Source: Ailanthus altissimus (lineage: Eukaryota; Streptophyta; Magnoliopsida; Sapindales; Simaroubaceae). Taken from it: DNA of 64,000 nucleotides. Under the pieces are notes generated by a model. The model saw only the letters and a program-made list of their open reading frames with translations, was not told where the DNA came from and ran no database searches. The stretch is from the NCBI GenBank assembly GCA_946807835.1, contig OX327705.1:14848501-14912500 (forward strand). Direction: 5' to 3'. The stretch's first letter is position 1; every line of letters starts with the position of its first letter. Positions 21,819 to 34,829 of this stretch are shown one piece after another. Both the position numbers and the translations under genes were made by a program.

Positions 21819-24755
21819 CTACATCAAATTGGAATAACTTTAGGCTAGACAATGCTATGTAACCTTAATCAAACCATAAAAGACAAACAAAAAGCAAAGA
21901 AAACATCCATAACTGCCAGAAATGACGAGGAAGCAAAAGTAAAGACTAGACAAATGAAAGAGGATGCTACTTTATAAACTAATGTATAACTCTCACTTCC
22001 ACCCAAGATGGATGTGCCTAAAGACAAATAGAAATTACAGGGTCTATTCCAAAAAAGAGCTTCCTCAAGAAGAAGAGTTCATTGCATCAATCATCAAGAA
22101 AATAAATGAAGTACAATTATACCTTTTCTTTACAATAGGAAGGAGTTACTAAGTACCAACATGACCATAGAAGAAAGAATACATATGATCAAACTACTCA
22201 AAAAGAACTAAGATATTTTGTGCTTGATCCTATAAAGATATTATCAGTATAGATCCGGAGGTAGCATTCTATAAGCTAAGCATCAGCAAAAACCACACTT
22301 CAATCAGATAGAACGTAGACGATTCGCTCAAGAACAAAACAAGATCATTAATGTTGAAAAAGACTGACTGCTAAAAGTCATATTTATTTGAGTAGCCTTA
22401 TCTAGAATGGATTTACAACGTGGTAATCTTGGAAAGAAAAATGAGAAATGCGAGTCTACATAGACTACACGAAGGTCAACAAGTGACCCTTTAATACTTT
22501 TTCCCCTTCTCTGAGATAGAAAAAGTTGATGCTATAATAAGATATGAAAGAATATTATTACTAGATGCCTAAAGAAGGTACAACAAGATAAAGATATGCC
22601 AAAATGACAAAGAAAAAAAAGTTTTATTATCGAGCAAGGAATTTACTACTATAAAATAATGTCATTCTAATTAAGAATGCAAGAGACACCTTCTAAAGGC
22701 AGGTTAACAAGGTTTTCCAAAAGCTAATAGGGAAATTAGTTGAACCCTATATCGGCGATACAATGGTCAAGAGTAAGGATACGAAGAACCTTATGATAAA
22801 CTTACAAAAAGTATTTGACATGCTAAAGAAGTTCAAGATACATTTAAATCCAACCAAATACACTTTTGGTATCTCGTCGAAAACACTTTCTAGGATACAC
22901 CTTAAACATAAGAAGAATTGAGGCCAACCCATCCCAAGTTCAAGCTTTAAGAAATACCACGATCCTTAGAACACTAAAGGAAGTGCAGATTTTAACTCAA
23001 AGAATAGCAATACTCAACGGATTCATTTCCAGAATATTTAATAAATGTAGACATTTCTTTCACGTCATTAAAGCTAAAAATGAGAACCTACAAGGGTCCA
23101 AATAAATAAATGCCCTATAGAATTCGAAAAAATACTTTATGAAACCCTCTATCCTATCTACACTGCATCCTAATGAAACATTATTTCTTTATCTTATAGT
23201 TTCAATTTAACAGTCAGTGTGGTCTTGTTCTGAGGAGAAGAAAGCCAATAGAAGCAAATTTACTACATTATCAATGTAATGATATATATATAAACCAAAT
23301 ACTCAACAACTATGAAGCTTGGCCTTGCCCTTTGGCAAGCTAAAGACAAGCTTTGACGCTATTTTTAAAGCACAGACCTTTGTAGTATACACCTTTTATT
23401 CACTAATCAAATCTTATCTAAATTGAATATTATGGGAAAGATTACTAAAATGGTTATGGTGCTAATTAACTTAGACATGAAGTACTAACCGAAGACTACA
23501 ATCAAGAGGCAAACAATAGCAGACATTATGTTAGAATATAAACTTGCAGTGGAAGATGACACTTTGATATCGAAACACATGGACATAAGGGGGCCTGATA
23601 GATGCACATAGATGGATCTTATAACTAAAAGAGGTTAAATTTTAAGTGTAAGGATCAAAAGTTCAAAAGAACTAATACTGAAACATACGATAAGACTATT
23701 ATCCTCATCATTCAACAATGAAGTGGAATACGAGGCAATGTGCAAGGGATTGATGATAGCCTACCAGATGATGATGAAAAAAATTTAGATATACACTAAT
23801 TTTTCCTAAGCATTTCTAATGGACTAAAGATAATGCAGCAAAAGAGGGAAGGATTGAGAGTTATCTTAACAAAGCAAGGGAAGCAGCCAAATGATTGTAA
23901 GAAATCACGATCACCCAAATACCCAGGAACCAAAATATAGAAGTAGATAGACTTACTAGGGAAACCTCAACAGCAAGATATTCCCTCAGAATAATAACTC
24001 CACTTTCCACAAAAGAGTTTACAATGGTGGAAGAAGAAGTCACAACATAACCAGAAGTAGAAACAAAAAAATTTAATGGAAATATCATACTCTTATAATT
24101 GGACGACCTTATATATTAATTTCTTACATGATGGAAAGCTATGAAAAGATATTATGAAGTTTAGAAGTAGAGTTGGAAGATTCGTATTCTTGGAAAGAAA
24201 ATTATATAAAAGGACATTTTTAGTATTATACATATAATAGGTATCTGAAGAAGAATGAAGGAAAATAATAGAAGAAGTGCAAGAAAAGGCAATGCAAATC
24301 ACTCCAACAGAAAAACCATCGCTCACAAAATCCTAAAGCAATGATATAAATGGCTTACCATACATTAAGACGCCAAGAACAATGTAAGAAATGTGAAAAT
24401 GATAAAAACACACTACACTCATCCATTTTTCAGTATAGAACCTAAATGCCATCACTAACCAATGGCCTTTTGTTTAAATAAGGATAAACATCATAGGTCC
24501 CTTATTAATAATGACTGATGGCAAGTGATTCATTTTTCTAGTAATTGATTAGTTAAAAAAATGGGTGAAAGTTGAAATTTACAGTAACATAGGCACCGAG
24601 GTACAAAGACTAACATTATCACTAGATACGAGATGCCACAAATGCTACTTTTAGGCAATGGGACGTAGTTCATCAGTACAATTATGACCACCTTTTGCAA
24701 CAAATATAAGATTCAATAAAACATTTGCTCCTATAGCTACCCACAGGGATGCGTC
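21819..24755 (+). pseudogene. Tat-like reverse transcriptase, RNase H and integrase, decayed
   Basis: Continuation of the plus-strand gypsy element. Near 22450 a reverse transcriptase start reads MRVYIDYTKVNK. At about 22735-22870 the segment after the active site reads DTMVKSKDTKN and FKIHLNPTKYTFG; the active-site tetrapeptide position reads YIGD. The connection to RNase H (22880-23060) has LKEVQ and FISRIFNKC. RNase H at 23710-23770 has FNNEVEYEAM. Integrase remnants appear at 24440-24755, with a GINIIGPL-type opening. Stops occur throughout. The sequence ends abruptly at about 24755, where the minus-strand Athila-like element begins. Confidence 0.7.
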
Positions 24756-24796
24756 TTAAGAGTCAATAGGATATCATTCAAAGACTTCTTACTGAG

Positions 24797-25108
24797 TCAA
24801 TCTTTGATGAACTGAATTTTATCTTCTCGATTTCTAGATGCAAATCCTAAAGAACAACAACTCTGGTTACAATTCCATCGAGCACATTTATGACAGACTT
24901 GTAATCTCTTTGTTCGTCGCCTTTTGGTATAAGAGCTTCTTCCAACACTAGGCATAAAAGAAACAAAATCATTTACAAACTCACTAGATAATCGAACCTT
25001 GGCTTCGATTAACCAACAAATATCCACGGGGATATTACTCAACATTAATAGCCTTAGTCTTTCATACAGTGCTTTGTAAATCTTAAGGTTGGCAAGAATG
25101 CGATCCAT
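24797..25108 (-). CDS. Small ORF downstream of integrase, unknown
   Basis: 103-codon open frame, starting MDRILANLKIYKALYERLRL, about 300 bp beyond the integrase C-terminus of the Athila-like element. It has a basic stretch KRRRTKRLQ followed by a cysteine cluster CHKCARWNCNQSCC, which could bind metal or RNA. I do not recognise the family. It may be a third ORF of the element or captured sequence. That it stays open while the neighbouring pol is broken is mildly unusual, but at this length could be chance. Confidence 0.4.
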   Translation of the reverse strand: MDRILANLKIYKALYERLRLLMLSNIPVDICWLIEAKVRLSSEFVNDFVSFMPSVGRSSYTKRRRTKRLQVCHKCARWNCNQSCCSLGFASRNREDKIQFIKD

Positions 25109-25389
25109 TTTGAAAGAAAGTGAAAAAGAAAAGAGATGAATGCACGGTTTGAGAGACAGGTTTTAGGGAACTGAAAAATCGACTTTAATAGTCACGAAGT
25201 ACCGTATCCGCCACTTGACCGAAAAATTAAATCACACTGAAGAAAAAAAGAAAAAACATAAAATATGAAAGAAAATAAAAGCAAAAATAAAATTTCAAAA
25301 GATAAAATATAGACAAAATATAAAATATGGTACAAATAGATTGAACTTGATCAAGCATGATAGACAAGATCCACAAGAGGGATCTCGTC

Positions 25390-26424
25390 TAGGTACATTG
25401 AGTAGTTTACCTCTTTCACATAGCTTTTCAGCCACTATCCATTCACTTTAAAAGTTCGCCCACCAATGGGGTCCTTGATTTTGACAGCACCATTAGGAAA
25501 AACGTCTCTTACCAAAAATGGACTAGTCTATCGAGATCTTAACTTTTCATGGTGTAAATGGAATCGAAAATCATAAAGATAAACCCGTTGATTTGGCTCT
25601 AAGTATTTTCTTGAGATTTGTTTGTCATGAACTGCTTTCATTTTAGCTTTGTAAATCCTGAAGTTGTCATATGCATCATTTCGTAGTTCTTCTATTTTTG
25701 ACAATTGTAACTTTCTCTAAAGACCTACAGCACTCAAATCAAAATTAAAGGCTTTGACAGCCCAGTAAGCTTTATGCTCTAACTTAACAAGTAAATGAAA
25801 AGCTTTCTCATAGACAAGCCGATATGAAGACATTCCTAAGATGGTTTTATATACAGTACGATATGCCCATAATGCATCAGAAAGGCGTAGAGACCAATCT
25901 TTGCGATTCGGGTTAACCGTTTTTTCCAAAATCTGTTTAACCTCTCTATTTACTAGCTTTGCTTGTCCATTTGTCTGTGGATGATATGCAGTGAAAATTT
26001 TGTGAAGAACACCATACCTGCGCATCAAAGCTTCAAAAGAACGGTTACAAAAATGTGTTTCTTGGTCACTAATGATGACATGTGGTGTACCATACCTAGA
26101 TAACACATTTTCTTTTAAGAATTTTACCACAATTGTGTTACCATTAGTACAACAAGCTATAGCCTCCACTCATTTTGATACATAGTCAACAGCTAAAATG
26201 ATGTAAAGGTAGCCAAAAGATGAGGGAAAAGAACCCATAAAATTGATACCCCAATAATCAAATATCTCAATAACAAGAATAGGGTTAATAAGCCTTATAT
26301 ATCTTCGAGATAGAGTACCTAACTTTTGACATCTTTCACAGGAACAATAAAAATTATTAGTGTCTTTGAACAAAGTGGGCCAGTAAAGACCATACTGTAA
26401 AATTTTCACTGCTGTCTTTTTCAT
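25390..26424 (-). pseudogene. Gypsy integrase with nonsense codon
   Basis: Minus frame: the zinc-binding end CSCERCQKLG, then DYWGINFMGSFP and LAVDYVSK in the catalytic core. A TGA at 26170-26172 stands where the family has Trp (DYVSKW). The frame continues with HVIISDQETHF (second catalytic Asp), AYHPQTNGQAK and E, so the core is otherwise recognisable. The C-terminal part near 25440-25520 reads IKDPIGGRTFKVNGHRLKSY. No chromodomain is seen. Integrase would join the cDNA to host DNA; this copy is truncated by the stop. Confidence 0.9.
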
Positions 26425-27860
26425 AAAAAAAAAATGATTGCCACAAGTAATACTATAGAAAAAAATTTAAAACACTCGAAACTTCACTTTCAGGAATGCA
26501 ACGTCTCATAATTTGATCAGGGTAGTATTTGAAAAGATATGAATTATCCCAATAAAAATTACATACCTCAACCAAGAACTTACGCTTATCTTGTGCACTC
26601 TAGTTAAATGGAAGTTCACTACAAACTAAATAATTTACAATATGTGCATACCAAGGTATTTGGCTTATAGTGAAAAGATGTTCATTGGAAAAATCATCTC
26701 AAATAGGTGGCAAATTAGTGGAGTCAGTGAACTCAATGTAGGATAAATGATCAGCAACAATATTTGCAACGCTCTTCTTATCTTTAATGGTTAGATCAAA
26801 TTCTTGCAAAAGAAGAATCTACCTAATTAAACAGCTTTAGCATCCTTCTTAGAAAGAAGGTACTTAAAGGCCGCGTGGTCAGTAAAAATAACAATAGGTA
26901 AACCAATCAAATAAAAACAGACTTTGTTTAAGGCAAAAATAATAGGTAGTAGTTTATTTTCAGTAGTAGTGTAATTCATCTGAGCATCATTCAAAGTACT
27001 ACTAGCATAATAAACAATAAAAGGTTTTCCCTCCCTTCGTTGCCCAAGAATTGCTTCTACAACATAATTACTTCAATCACACAAAATTTCAAATTTTAGG
27101 TTCCAGTCCGATGATTGCATGATAGGAGTGGTGGTGAGTTTGGTAATGAGTGTTCAGAATATCTCCTTACACTCTTGTGTCTATGTAAATTCATCATCTT
27201 TTAGCAAAAGGTTACACAATGATCTAAATATGGTAGAAAAATTTTGTATAAACCTCTAGTGAAAGCCAGCATATCCAAAAAAAGATCGGACATCTTTTAC
27301 CATTTTTGGTGTAGGTAATTTAGAGATTAATTTAATTTTAACCTTGTCAACCTCTATCTCTTTTTTAGATACAATATGACCTAAACGATCCCTAAAGAAA
27401 CCATGAAGTGACATTTCTCCTAGTTTAGCACAAGTCTTTTTTCTTCACACCTACTCAAAACAACTTTTAAGTTAAATAAACATAAATCGAAAGAATCACC
27501 AAAAATAGTCAAATCATCTATAAAAACTTTTATGCATTTTTCAACCATATCAGAGAAAATACTCAATATACAATGTTGAAAAGTAGCCGATGCATTATAT
27601 AATCCAAATGGCATTCTATGAAAAGTATTAGTATCCAAAAGACATGTAAAAGTGGTTTTCTCTTGATCTTCTATAGCTATCTCAATCTGGTAATAACCTG
27701 AATACCCATCAAGAAAGCAATAAAAGGGATGTCCAGTTACACGCTCTAAAATTTGGTCGATAAAAGGCAATGAAAAATAGTCTTTCCTGGTGGCTGTGTT
27801 TAGCTTTCTATAATCAATGCACATTCACCAACTGCTTACTACCCTAGTTGGAACAGATAC
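26425..27860 (-). pseudogene. Gypsy reverse transcriptase and RNase H, broken
   Basis: Reverse transcriptase is open from 27824 to 27420: CIDYRKLN, then FYCFLDGYSGYYQI, FTCLLDTNTFHRMPFGLYNA and the active site FIDDLTIFG (F-I-D-D, with both Asp kept). The C-terminal thumb and RNase H continue to about 26430 in changed frames with stops. Upstream the frame connects to 27924-28232 after a stop. The sequence is of the Athila type. Confidence 0.9.
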
Positions 27861-28490
27861 CCCATTCTCATTTTCTACAACAGTAACCTCAGATTGTTTA
27901 GGCACTACTTAAGTTGGACTTATCTATTGACTATCAGAAATTGGGTAGATTATACATGCATCTAATAGTTTCAAAACTTCTTTCTTCACTACTTCTTTCA
28001 TTGTTGGGTTAAAATTTCTTTGTGGGTCTCTACGGGGTTGGGTACCTTCCTCTAAATGAATTCTATGAGAGCATATCAATGGAGAACTACCTTTAATATC
28101 AACTATGGTCCACCCTAGTGCAGACTTACGTTCTTTTAATAATTTTATTAATTTTTCCTCTTGCTTAGCACTAAGTTCAGAAGAAATGATAATAGAAAAT
28201 GTATCACCTAGTCCCAAAAATGCGTGTTTCAAACCTTTGGGTAGTTGAGAAAGCTAGACTTGTGGTGTCTCAAGGTTTGATGGTTTCGATTTCTCCCTCT
28301 CTCGTGGCAACTCTTCAAAGCGTAGCTGCCAAAATCGAGTCCCTTTATCCTGTGAGTCAAAAATACTAAACACATCAGTTGTTTCATCATGATAATACAA
28401 TTCTTCAAAATCAAAATCAATGAGTTTTTCTAAAGAATCAGAGCCATAATTTTTATAAGCTTCCTCCGCTACAAGTGTGTCTATCATATA
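27861..28490 (-). pseudogene. Gypsy protease-RT linker and RT N-terminus
   Basis: Two overlapping minus frames. The downstream one contains KQEEKLIKLLKERKSALGW, then HRIHLEEGTQPRRDPQRNFN and VVKKEVLKLLDACIIYPISD, the conserved entry to gypsy reverse transcriptase. It ends at a stop before the MCIDYRKLN segment. The upstream frame (28254-28487) is an acidic linker. Confidence 0.85.
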
Positions 28491-28960
28491 TAAATAGAAG
28501 CATTCATCTTCTTTTCATGGTTGCTTACCAATATGAAAAATGTTCACCTCAAGAGTCATATTCCTAAAAGATAATTTTATTAGACCATTTTTGCAATTAA
28601 TAAGAGCGTTAGTAGTGGTAAAAAAATGTCTCCCCAAAATAAGAGGGATTTTAAACTCCATGTTAACCACAGAATGAGTATCTAAAACAAGAAAATCAAC
28701 AGGGTAGTAAAATTTATCAATTTACAACAAACATCTTCTACATACCCAGTGGTTTCTTGATTGATCGGTTAGCTAATTCTAGGACTACAAATATAGGTTT
28801 AATTTCACCAAGTCCCAATTGCAAGTAAATAAAATAAGGCATTAAAGTTACACTTACTCTTAAGTCCAACAAAGCTTGACCTAAACTCATGTGTCCCAAT
28901 TTGGAAAAAGATTGTGGGACATCTTGGGTCTTTATACTTGGGTGGTGTCTTTTGTTCAAT
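28491..28960 (-). pseudogene. Gypsy aspartic protease, catalytic motif altered
   Basis: Minus frame with LGQALLDLRVSVTLMPYFIY, where Athila-type elements keep D-L-G-A-S. The Asp remains but Gly-Ala are replaced by Arg-Val, so activity is very unlikely. The downstream part (28500-28740) corresponds to the protease C-terminus and is broken by stops. Confidence 0.8.
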
Positions 28961-30626
28961 CACTGCACTTACCTGTTCTGCCAAAAATGCAGTTTTTTTT
29001 ACATAGTATTTTCTTTTGATAGTGCATATCCTTGATGACTTTGGCATAAATTGGAACCTGTATATCAAATGCAACAAGGGAAGATTAATCTTAACTTGTT
29101 TCAAATGTTCTAAAATCTCACTTTAAATTTCTAAATTTTTTCCAACAGGTCGAAAAGCTTGAGAAAAAGGAACTGGGATTGAAAACAAATTTTTGGGCTC
29201 TTTTCCAACTGTGGCCTCTTTTTCAAGGAGTACGTCTTTACTATTTATAGATATGTTAGTTGTAGAAGTAGACTCATTCACAATCTTGCCACTTCGAGTA
29301 GTAATGACATTGACTTCTTTGAGATTTTGTGCATCAGAAGTAGAAGTTGATATTATGAATTGTCCTTTTGGATTGGATTGAGGTTGAAATGGAAACTTAC
29401 CTATAGTTAAGGCACTGGTCAGTTTTGTTATTTGGCTCTTGATTTCTTTATTTTTGTCTATCATTTGTGCAAGAATTGTTTCAAATTTTTTATTAGTCTT
29501 ACTTTGTGCCTCCATAAATGCTTATAATGCATCCTCTAAAGGACTCCTAGTTGGTCATGTATTATATTAAAGTACAACATAAGACTTGGGTGCTTATTGT
29601 TCTTGTTTTCAGTGGTTGTTGGCTTGTTGGTCAGATTTTCAACTAAAGTTTAGGTGGTTTCTCCAGCTAGGATTATAGGTTTTAGAGTATGGTGAATTAG
29701 GCTTCTTGTACATCCCTAGGGCATTACATTATTCCTCATATATCCCTCTCATCTCACTATAAGTGGGGAAATCTTAAGCTAAGTGTTTCACCCCTCCACA
29801 GACAAAACAGACATCATGTGACTCAGCCCTAACAACCGTATGGGTGACCCTTCTATCTTTGGTTTTCAAGGCCTCTAATTCCCTAGTTAAGACCTCTAAT
29901 TAGGCTTTAAGGCTATCCTCTTCCCTAAGATGAAAAATGCCACTAGGTCATGACCTATTTGTGCTTTCAATAGCGCTAGGTCTTGTCCATGTATGGGCTT
30001 TTTTGGCTAATTCATTAAGAAATTCTATGGCTTCCTCAGAATCTTTGTGAAGAAACTCCCCACTACACATCATCTCAATAAATTAGCGCTCTCTAATTGT
30101 GAGTCCCTCATAGAAATAGTTAACCAAGTGCCAATTTTCATACCCATGGGAGGGCACAGATTTACCAGCTCTTTAAACCTTTCCCAAGCTTGATATAAGG
30201 TTTCACTGTCTTTTTGGGAGAATGAAAAATTTATCTTTTCAGGCCATTAGTTTTGTGTTGTGAGAAGTATTTATTAAAAAATGCTTAGGTCATTTCTGCC
30301 CAAGATCCTATAGACCTTGGCCTCAAAGAGTATAGTCAACTCTTTGCTTTGTCTTTTAAAGAAAAAGGAAAAACTTTAAGCCTAACAATGTCTATGGCTT
30401 CAGGTTGGCGATGGAAGGTGGCAATTACCTCTTCAAATTTTTTAACATATACATAAAGATTTTCATTATCTAGACCATGAAAAGTAGGTAGAAGTTGTAT
30501 CATTCCAGGTTTAAAATCCGAATGTGGTGTGTTAGGTGGAAATATAATGCATGATGGTGTGGATGTGTGAGTAAGATGCAAGTAATCTTTTAGAGTTCTA
30601 ACAGGATTATCCTTGTGTTGGCTCAT
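28961..30626 (-). pseudogene. Gypsy gag, broken
   Basis: The minus frame starts at the ATG 30624-30626 (MSQHKDNPVRTLKDYLHLTH) and has KPGMIQLLPTFHGLDNEN and the FPFSLKDKAKS helix of the Ty3 gag core. The frame stops at 30336. The middle (about 30330-29520) has many stops; a His/Cys-rich zinc-knuckle region near 29790-29830 is degenerate. The last part (29515-29123) is a Ser/Thr-rich linker that runs toward protease. Gag would form particles; this copy is dead. Confidence 0.85.
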
Positions 30627-30769
30627 TGTGTTGGCTCATTGTGTTGGAATTACAAGACGAACTAGATGGTGAATTCTCTTCCCTCACAAATTGTGGTGGT
30701 GGTTCTAGTTCTACTTCTCTCACAAATCTTCCTCGTTTGTCTCTAGGTCGATGCATATATCCTAACAAA

Positions 30770-30770
<1 letters not shown>

Positions 30771-30820
<50 letters not shown>
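30771..30820. repeat. (TTA)n microsatellite
   Basis: About 50 bp of pure TTA/ATT repeat in the leader of the Athila-like element, just before gag. Confidence 0.97.
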
Positions 30821-30884
30821 TTTGAATGAAGGAAATTCTCAAGGAAAAATTAAGATGTGAAATAAAACACAACAAGAAATAGAA

Positions 30885-31250
30885 ATGAGTTAGGTGGTAA
30901 GACCAACCATGAAATATAAATATAGAATACAATAAATGAACAAAAGATAATAAACTGTAAAGTATAATAAATTAAAAAAAGTACAATAAATAAATAAAAA
31001 GTACAATAAATAAATAAATAAAAGTGCAATAAATATATAAAATTAAATAAATACAAAGTACAATAAATAAATAAAAGAAAAAAATGCAAAGTGCAATAAA
31101 TAAATAAAAGAAAATAAAGTGCAATAAATAAATAAATAAATAAAATTAGTTAGGCGGTAGAACCAACTATTAAAATAAAATATAATATAATAAATTAACT
31201 AAAGAAAACAAAAAAAAGTTAAGTGGTAAAACCAACCATAAATAATAAAA
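30885..31250. repeat. Leader repeats: GTTAGGTGGTAAGACCAACC and AAAT-rich
   Basis: A 20-bp word containing GGTGGTAA..ACCAACC occurs at 30889, 31149 and 31218 with few changes. Between the first two copies lie about seven copies of an A-rich unit, (A)GTACAATAAATAAATAAA. All lie between the PBS and gag of the Athila-like element. Confidence 0.75.
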
Positions 31251-31341
31251 TAAATTACAACTAAAATTTGCAAAGAAAAGAAAATGTACAAAGTTACCGC
31301 TTTAGTATTGATAAACGCAATCTACTTTCGCTTAGTGTGCC

Positions 31342-31359
31342 TCCCCGGCAACGGCGCCA
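31342..31359 (-). promoter_or_regulatory. Primer binding site, tRNA-Asp
   Basis: Minus strand TGGCGCCGTTGCCGGGGA, complementary to the 3' end of plant tRNA-Asp. It is identical to the PBS at 40199-40216. Confidence 0.9.
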
Positions 31360-31379
31360 AATTTTATTTACGCTCAAAA

Positions 31380-32890
31380 TGTAATGCGGCTATCGCATAT
31401 AGATTGAGGTATTGATCCCACGAGAAAGCTTTTGGCAAAATAGGTTGGTGAAGTAAAATATTAAAGTAGTAGTAAAAGGGATAATTAATTAATTAGTTTT
31501 AAGTAGATAAGATAGAATTATTTATGAATCGAGGAAAATGTGTTATGATGATGCAAGTAAGGCTTCGAGAATCACAATTATGCTTTATAAATCTACTCTA
31601 CACTTTGATTCAATGTCTATAACGCAATTGAAAGTTTCACATCCCAAACAATCAATTGGAAGATATGCAAAATATAGCACATTTGATAACATATATATTT
31701 GATATGGCTAAAATCTTTGCAAACATTAACACAAACCATGTTTATTTATACAAGTTATCTAATATCGACAATATATTATTTTGACAATATTGCAGTAAAA
31801 GATCAACTTGAATATCAAACAATTATTGTCTTTACATGTTATCCAAGATCGGCAATATATCGATTGACAATATTGCAGTAAAAGATTAACATATGAAACA
31901 ATGTAACCAATAACAATTATAATTCAACAAGAATCACATAGAGAATGCATGACTGAAAATATATGAAACATAAAAATTATAACCTCTGGATTATAGAAAA
32001 TAAAATGGATAAGAGTTTAGGCACAACCAAACTTATAAACATTTGTAGCTCTTGATAAAGAATCAAAGCACAGAAGTAAGTTTATTAAACATAAAAGTTC
32101 ATCTCTTAGCCTTGCCAAGAACTCTAGCCTAGATTACAATACACGTTAATGAAAAGAAAATAAGAGAGAATTATCTAAAGTTGAAAACGTCCTAAGAGTG
32201 ACTTCAATCTTCAAAAATTTAGGCCAACCACTCGTTCACCCAATTATAGCACTTTTTTTATAATAGAAATGACCGATGTAGCCTTTTTGGCCGACATGAA
32301 AATTGTATCATTTTGTCTCTTCTTTCCATAGCCACCAGTTATATGCAAATTGGATGAGTATCCAATGAGATATGGGCAAAAAGTAAAAGATATGTCAAAT
32401 TTTGGCCAACAACCCTTTTGCCTATTTGCAATACAATTTGGTCTATGATAACGGCTGATTTGGACTTTACCATCAATATAAGAGTTATTGATAATTAATT
32501 CAGTATTTCATAGCTTCAAGAATTATACCAATTGAGTACACATTTTATGAAATACAGTCCAAATACGTGAGTTGGGTTAAGCTGAGCAGAAGTTGTAACC
32601 CAATTCTATTGTATCTCAATGTTTGGCCCATAACATGTTAGATTTGGCTTTTTAACTGTTCTTCAAGTTTATGTAAGATTGAGTCATGTTACTTTAGGTT
32701 TAAGAATTTCTTTATTTCGATTTCTACATTGAGAGTTACATCTATTTTACCTAAACCTGTGCAAATAACATTCATTAATCATAGTTTAAGGAGAACACTT
32801 TATTTCAAGCTAAAAATACAAAAATGCTATTAAGTGACATTAAATGATGATTGAATCTCTTAATAAATATATATTTTCATGTGTTCATCA
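31380..32890 (-). repeat. Athila-like 5' LTR (about 1.5 kb)
   Basis: On the minus strand it begins TGATGAACACATG (outer edge 32890) and ends near CATTTTGAGCG, about 20 bp before the PBS. U5-like GTGGGATCAATACCTCAATC is present. The outer edge abuts Tat-like sequence. The partner LTR is not in the window, so divergence cannot be estimated. The inner edge is uncertain by about 20 bp. Confidence 0.65.
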
Positions 32891-34829
32891 ATAGTCATAC
32901 GAGGTTGGAAGATTATATCTAAGTAAATCAGCCTAATGGTCATCTTTGTTACCCTTCCTATAGCATCTAGTCTTGATAAGATCTACTTGATTGAGTAAGA
33001 AGTGTACACCACAATCAGATGTGCCTTAAAATAGTTTCATAGCTTATCTTTTTTATATATCTATGCTGGGATGCACTTCTCCACTACTAAGTAGTAAGTT
33101 TTTGGATCTATAAAGGCTTTGCTGGTGTAGAATATAGGCTTTTGTTGTCTTTCTTCCTCTTCTTCCCTTACTAGAGCTGCACTAATAATCTTAGTAGAGC
33201 CAGCTAAGTAGAGATATAAAACCTCATTGGGAAGTGGTGTTAAGAGCACTAAAAGGCTTTTCAGATAATCTTTCAAACTCTACATAGCTTCCATTTGAGC
33301 AGAACCCCAACTATCTTTCTCCTTAGCTTTCAATGCTTGGAATAAAGGTCTACATGTATCTGACATTGTTGAGATGAATTGATTGAGGGTTGCGATTCTC
33401 CAATTTAATACTTGGATTTCCTTAAGAGTTTGTGGAATTGTTAAGTTCTGTAGAGCTTGAACCTGAGAATGATTTGCTCAATTCCTTGCCCACTAACTAT
33501 ATGCCACAAAAATGTTTCAGATGAGATTTCAAAGATGCATTTTGTAGGGTTCAGCTGCACCCTATATTTTCATAGGACATTAAAGACTTCTTATAGGTCT
33601 ACAATTTGGTTTTTCGTTCTTCTACTTTTTACCACTATATCATCAATGTATACTTCCATTGTTCGCTCTACCAGGTTCCTACAAACTTTGTGCACAAGCC
33701 TTTGAAAGATAGCACTTGCATTTTTTAGGCAAAATGGCATCACTCTGTAGTAGTAGGTTCTATACTCCTAATGAATCTAGTTATTTCTACGTCTTCTCTT
33801 ACCATCTTGATTTAGTTATAGCAACTGCAAGCATCCAGGAATGATAGCCGTTCATACAAGGTGGTGGAATCAACCATCTGATTTATCTTTAGCAAAAGGA
33901 ATAAGTTCTTTTACATAACTTTATTCATATTTGTGTAGCCTACATAGACTTTTCCCTTCCCGTTCTTCTTTCCAATCTTGAGTAGTCGTTCTACCTTATC
34001 GCTGATTAGTTGTTCCTTTCAAGTATAAAGCGCCTTTATCTCTATCTAACTAGTTTATATGCCTCATGGATGTTCAATTTGTGGCATATAACTTATGGGT
34101 CGATACCAATCATGTCTTTGTGGCTCTAGGCAAAGAAGTGCCTTTTTTTATCAGGAGTTCTACTAATTGTTCACGTTGTCCTAGGTTAGAGAGTTCCAAG
34201 GAGAAACTTTCAATCAGGGGCTAAAGGGTCTAAGTTTACTTCTTCTGTTTTTTTTCATGCTTGGTGAATTATTCTTTCTCGAGCAAAACCCTCTTTGGCT
34301 ACCGATCACTTGATTGCTATTTTGAACTAGTTTCTTCCTTAAGAGGAAGAACACTTATGAGTTTCCCATCATCTTTCTCAATCTGCTCTTAGTTGCTGGT
34401 GAACGCTTTTAGAGAATTTACATTACACTATTTAGCTTATACTTGTTTGCCTTTAATGTCTATAGCCTCTTACCCTAACATCGAGATGTATCGGACAACC
34501 TGGTGTAAGGTTGAAGTCACAACTTCCATATAATGGATCTAAAAGCGTCCTACTATAAAGTTATAGGCAGTGGGAGCTTAGACCACTAAGTATTCAACTT
34601 TTAGTCTCTTTTCAATCTCGATTACTAGTAATGTTATGACTCCTTTCACCTAGACCTTTATACCTCTGAAGCTATCAGCTTAGTGTTGTACTGTCTCAAG
34701 TCTTAGGTGTTCAGACCTTGGAAGGGTTTTCAGTATATGACATCCATACTGCTTTCGCCGTCCACAAGGACTCTTTTTTTACGAAGGTAACATTGATGTT
34801 GAGGCTAACTACAAGAGGATCTAGGTAGG
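32891..34829 (-). pseudogene. Tat-like reverse transcriptase and RNase H, minus strand
   Basis: RNase H start at 33276-33061: PNEVLYLYLAGSTKIISAAL then YTSKAF, then Y..VEK. Reverse transcriptase lies to the right: the active site YIDD is encoded at 33639-33650 in MEVYIDDIVVKS; MPFCLKNASAIFQRL is read near 33720 in another frame. The N-terminal part near 33900-34000 includes a SLCRLHKYE run that corresponds to the CVDYTNLNK-type opening. Protease and linker follow to 34829, where a solo LTR interrupts. Frame changes and stops throughout. Confidence 0.75.

Larger units (their letters stand above)
24757..32890 (-). mobile_element. Athila-like Ty3/gypsy element, one LTR, decayed
   Basis: Minus-strand order from right to left is LTR, tRNA-Asp PBS, leader, gag, protease, reverse transcriptase, RNase H, integrase and a small third ORF. 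That is full Ty3/gypsy order. Several in-frame stops and frame changes inactivate it. The left (3') LTR is missing: the third ORF runs almost to the junction with Tat-like integrase at 24756. So the 3' end was deleted, or a truncated copy was inserted. Confidence 0.85.

Noticed and set aside
31342..31359. tRNA-Asp-like sequence as a tRNA gene
   Set aside because: Only the 18-base 3' complement is present, next to an LTR: it is a primer binding site.
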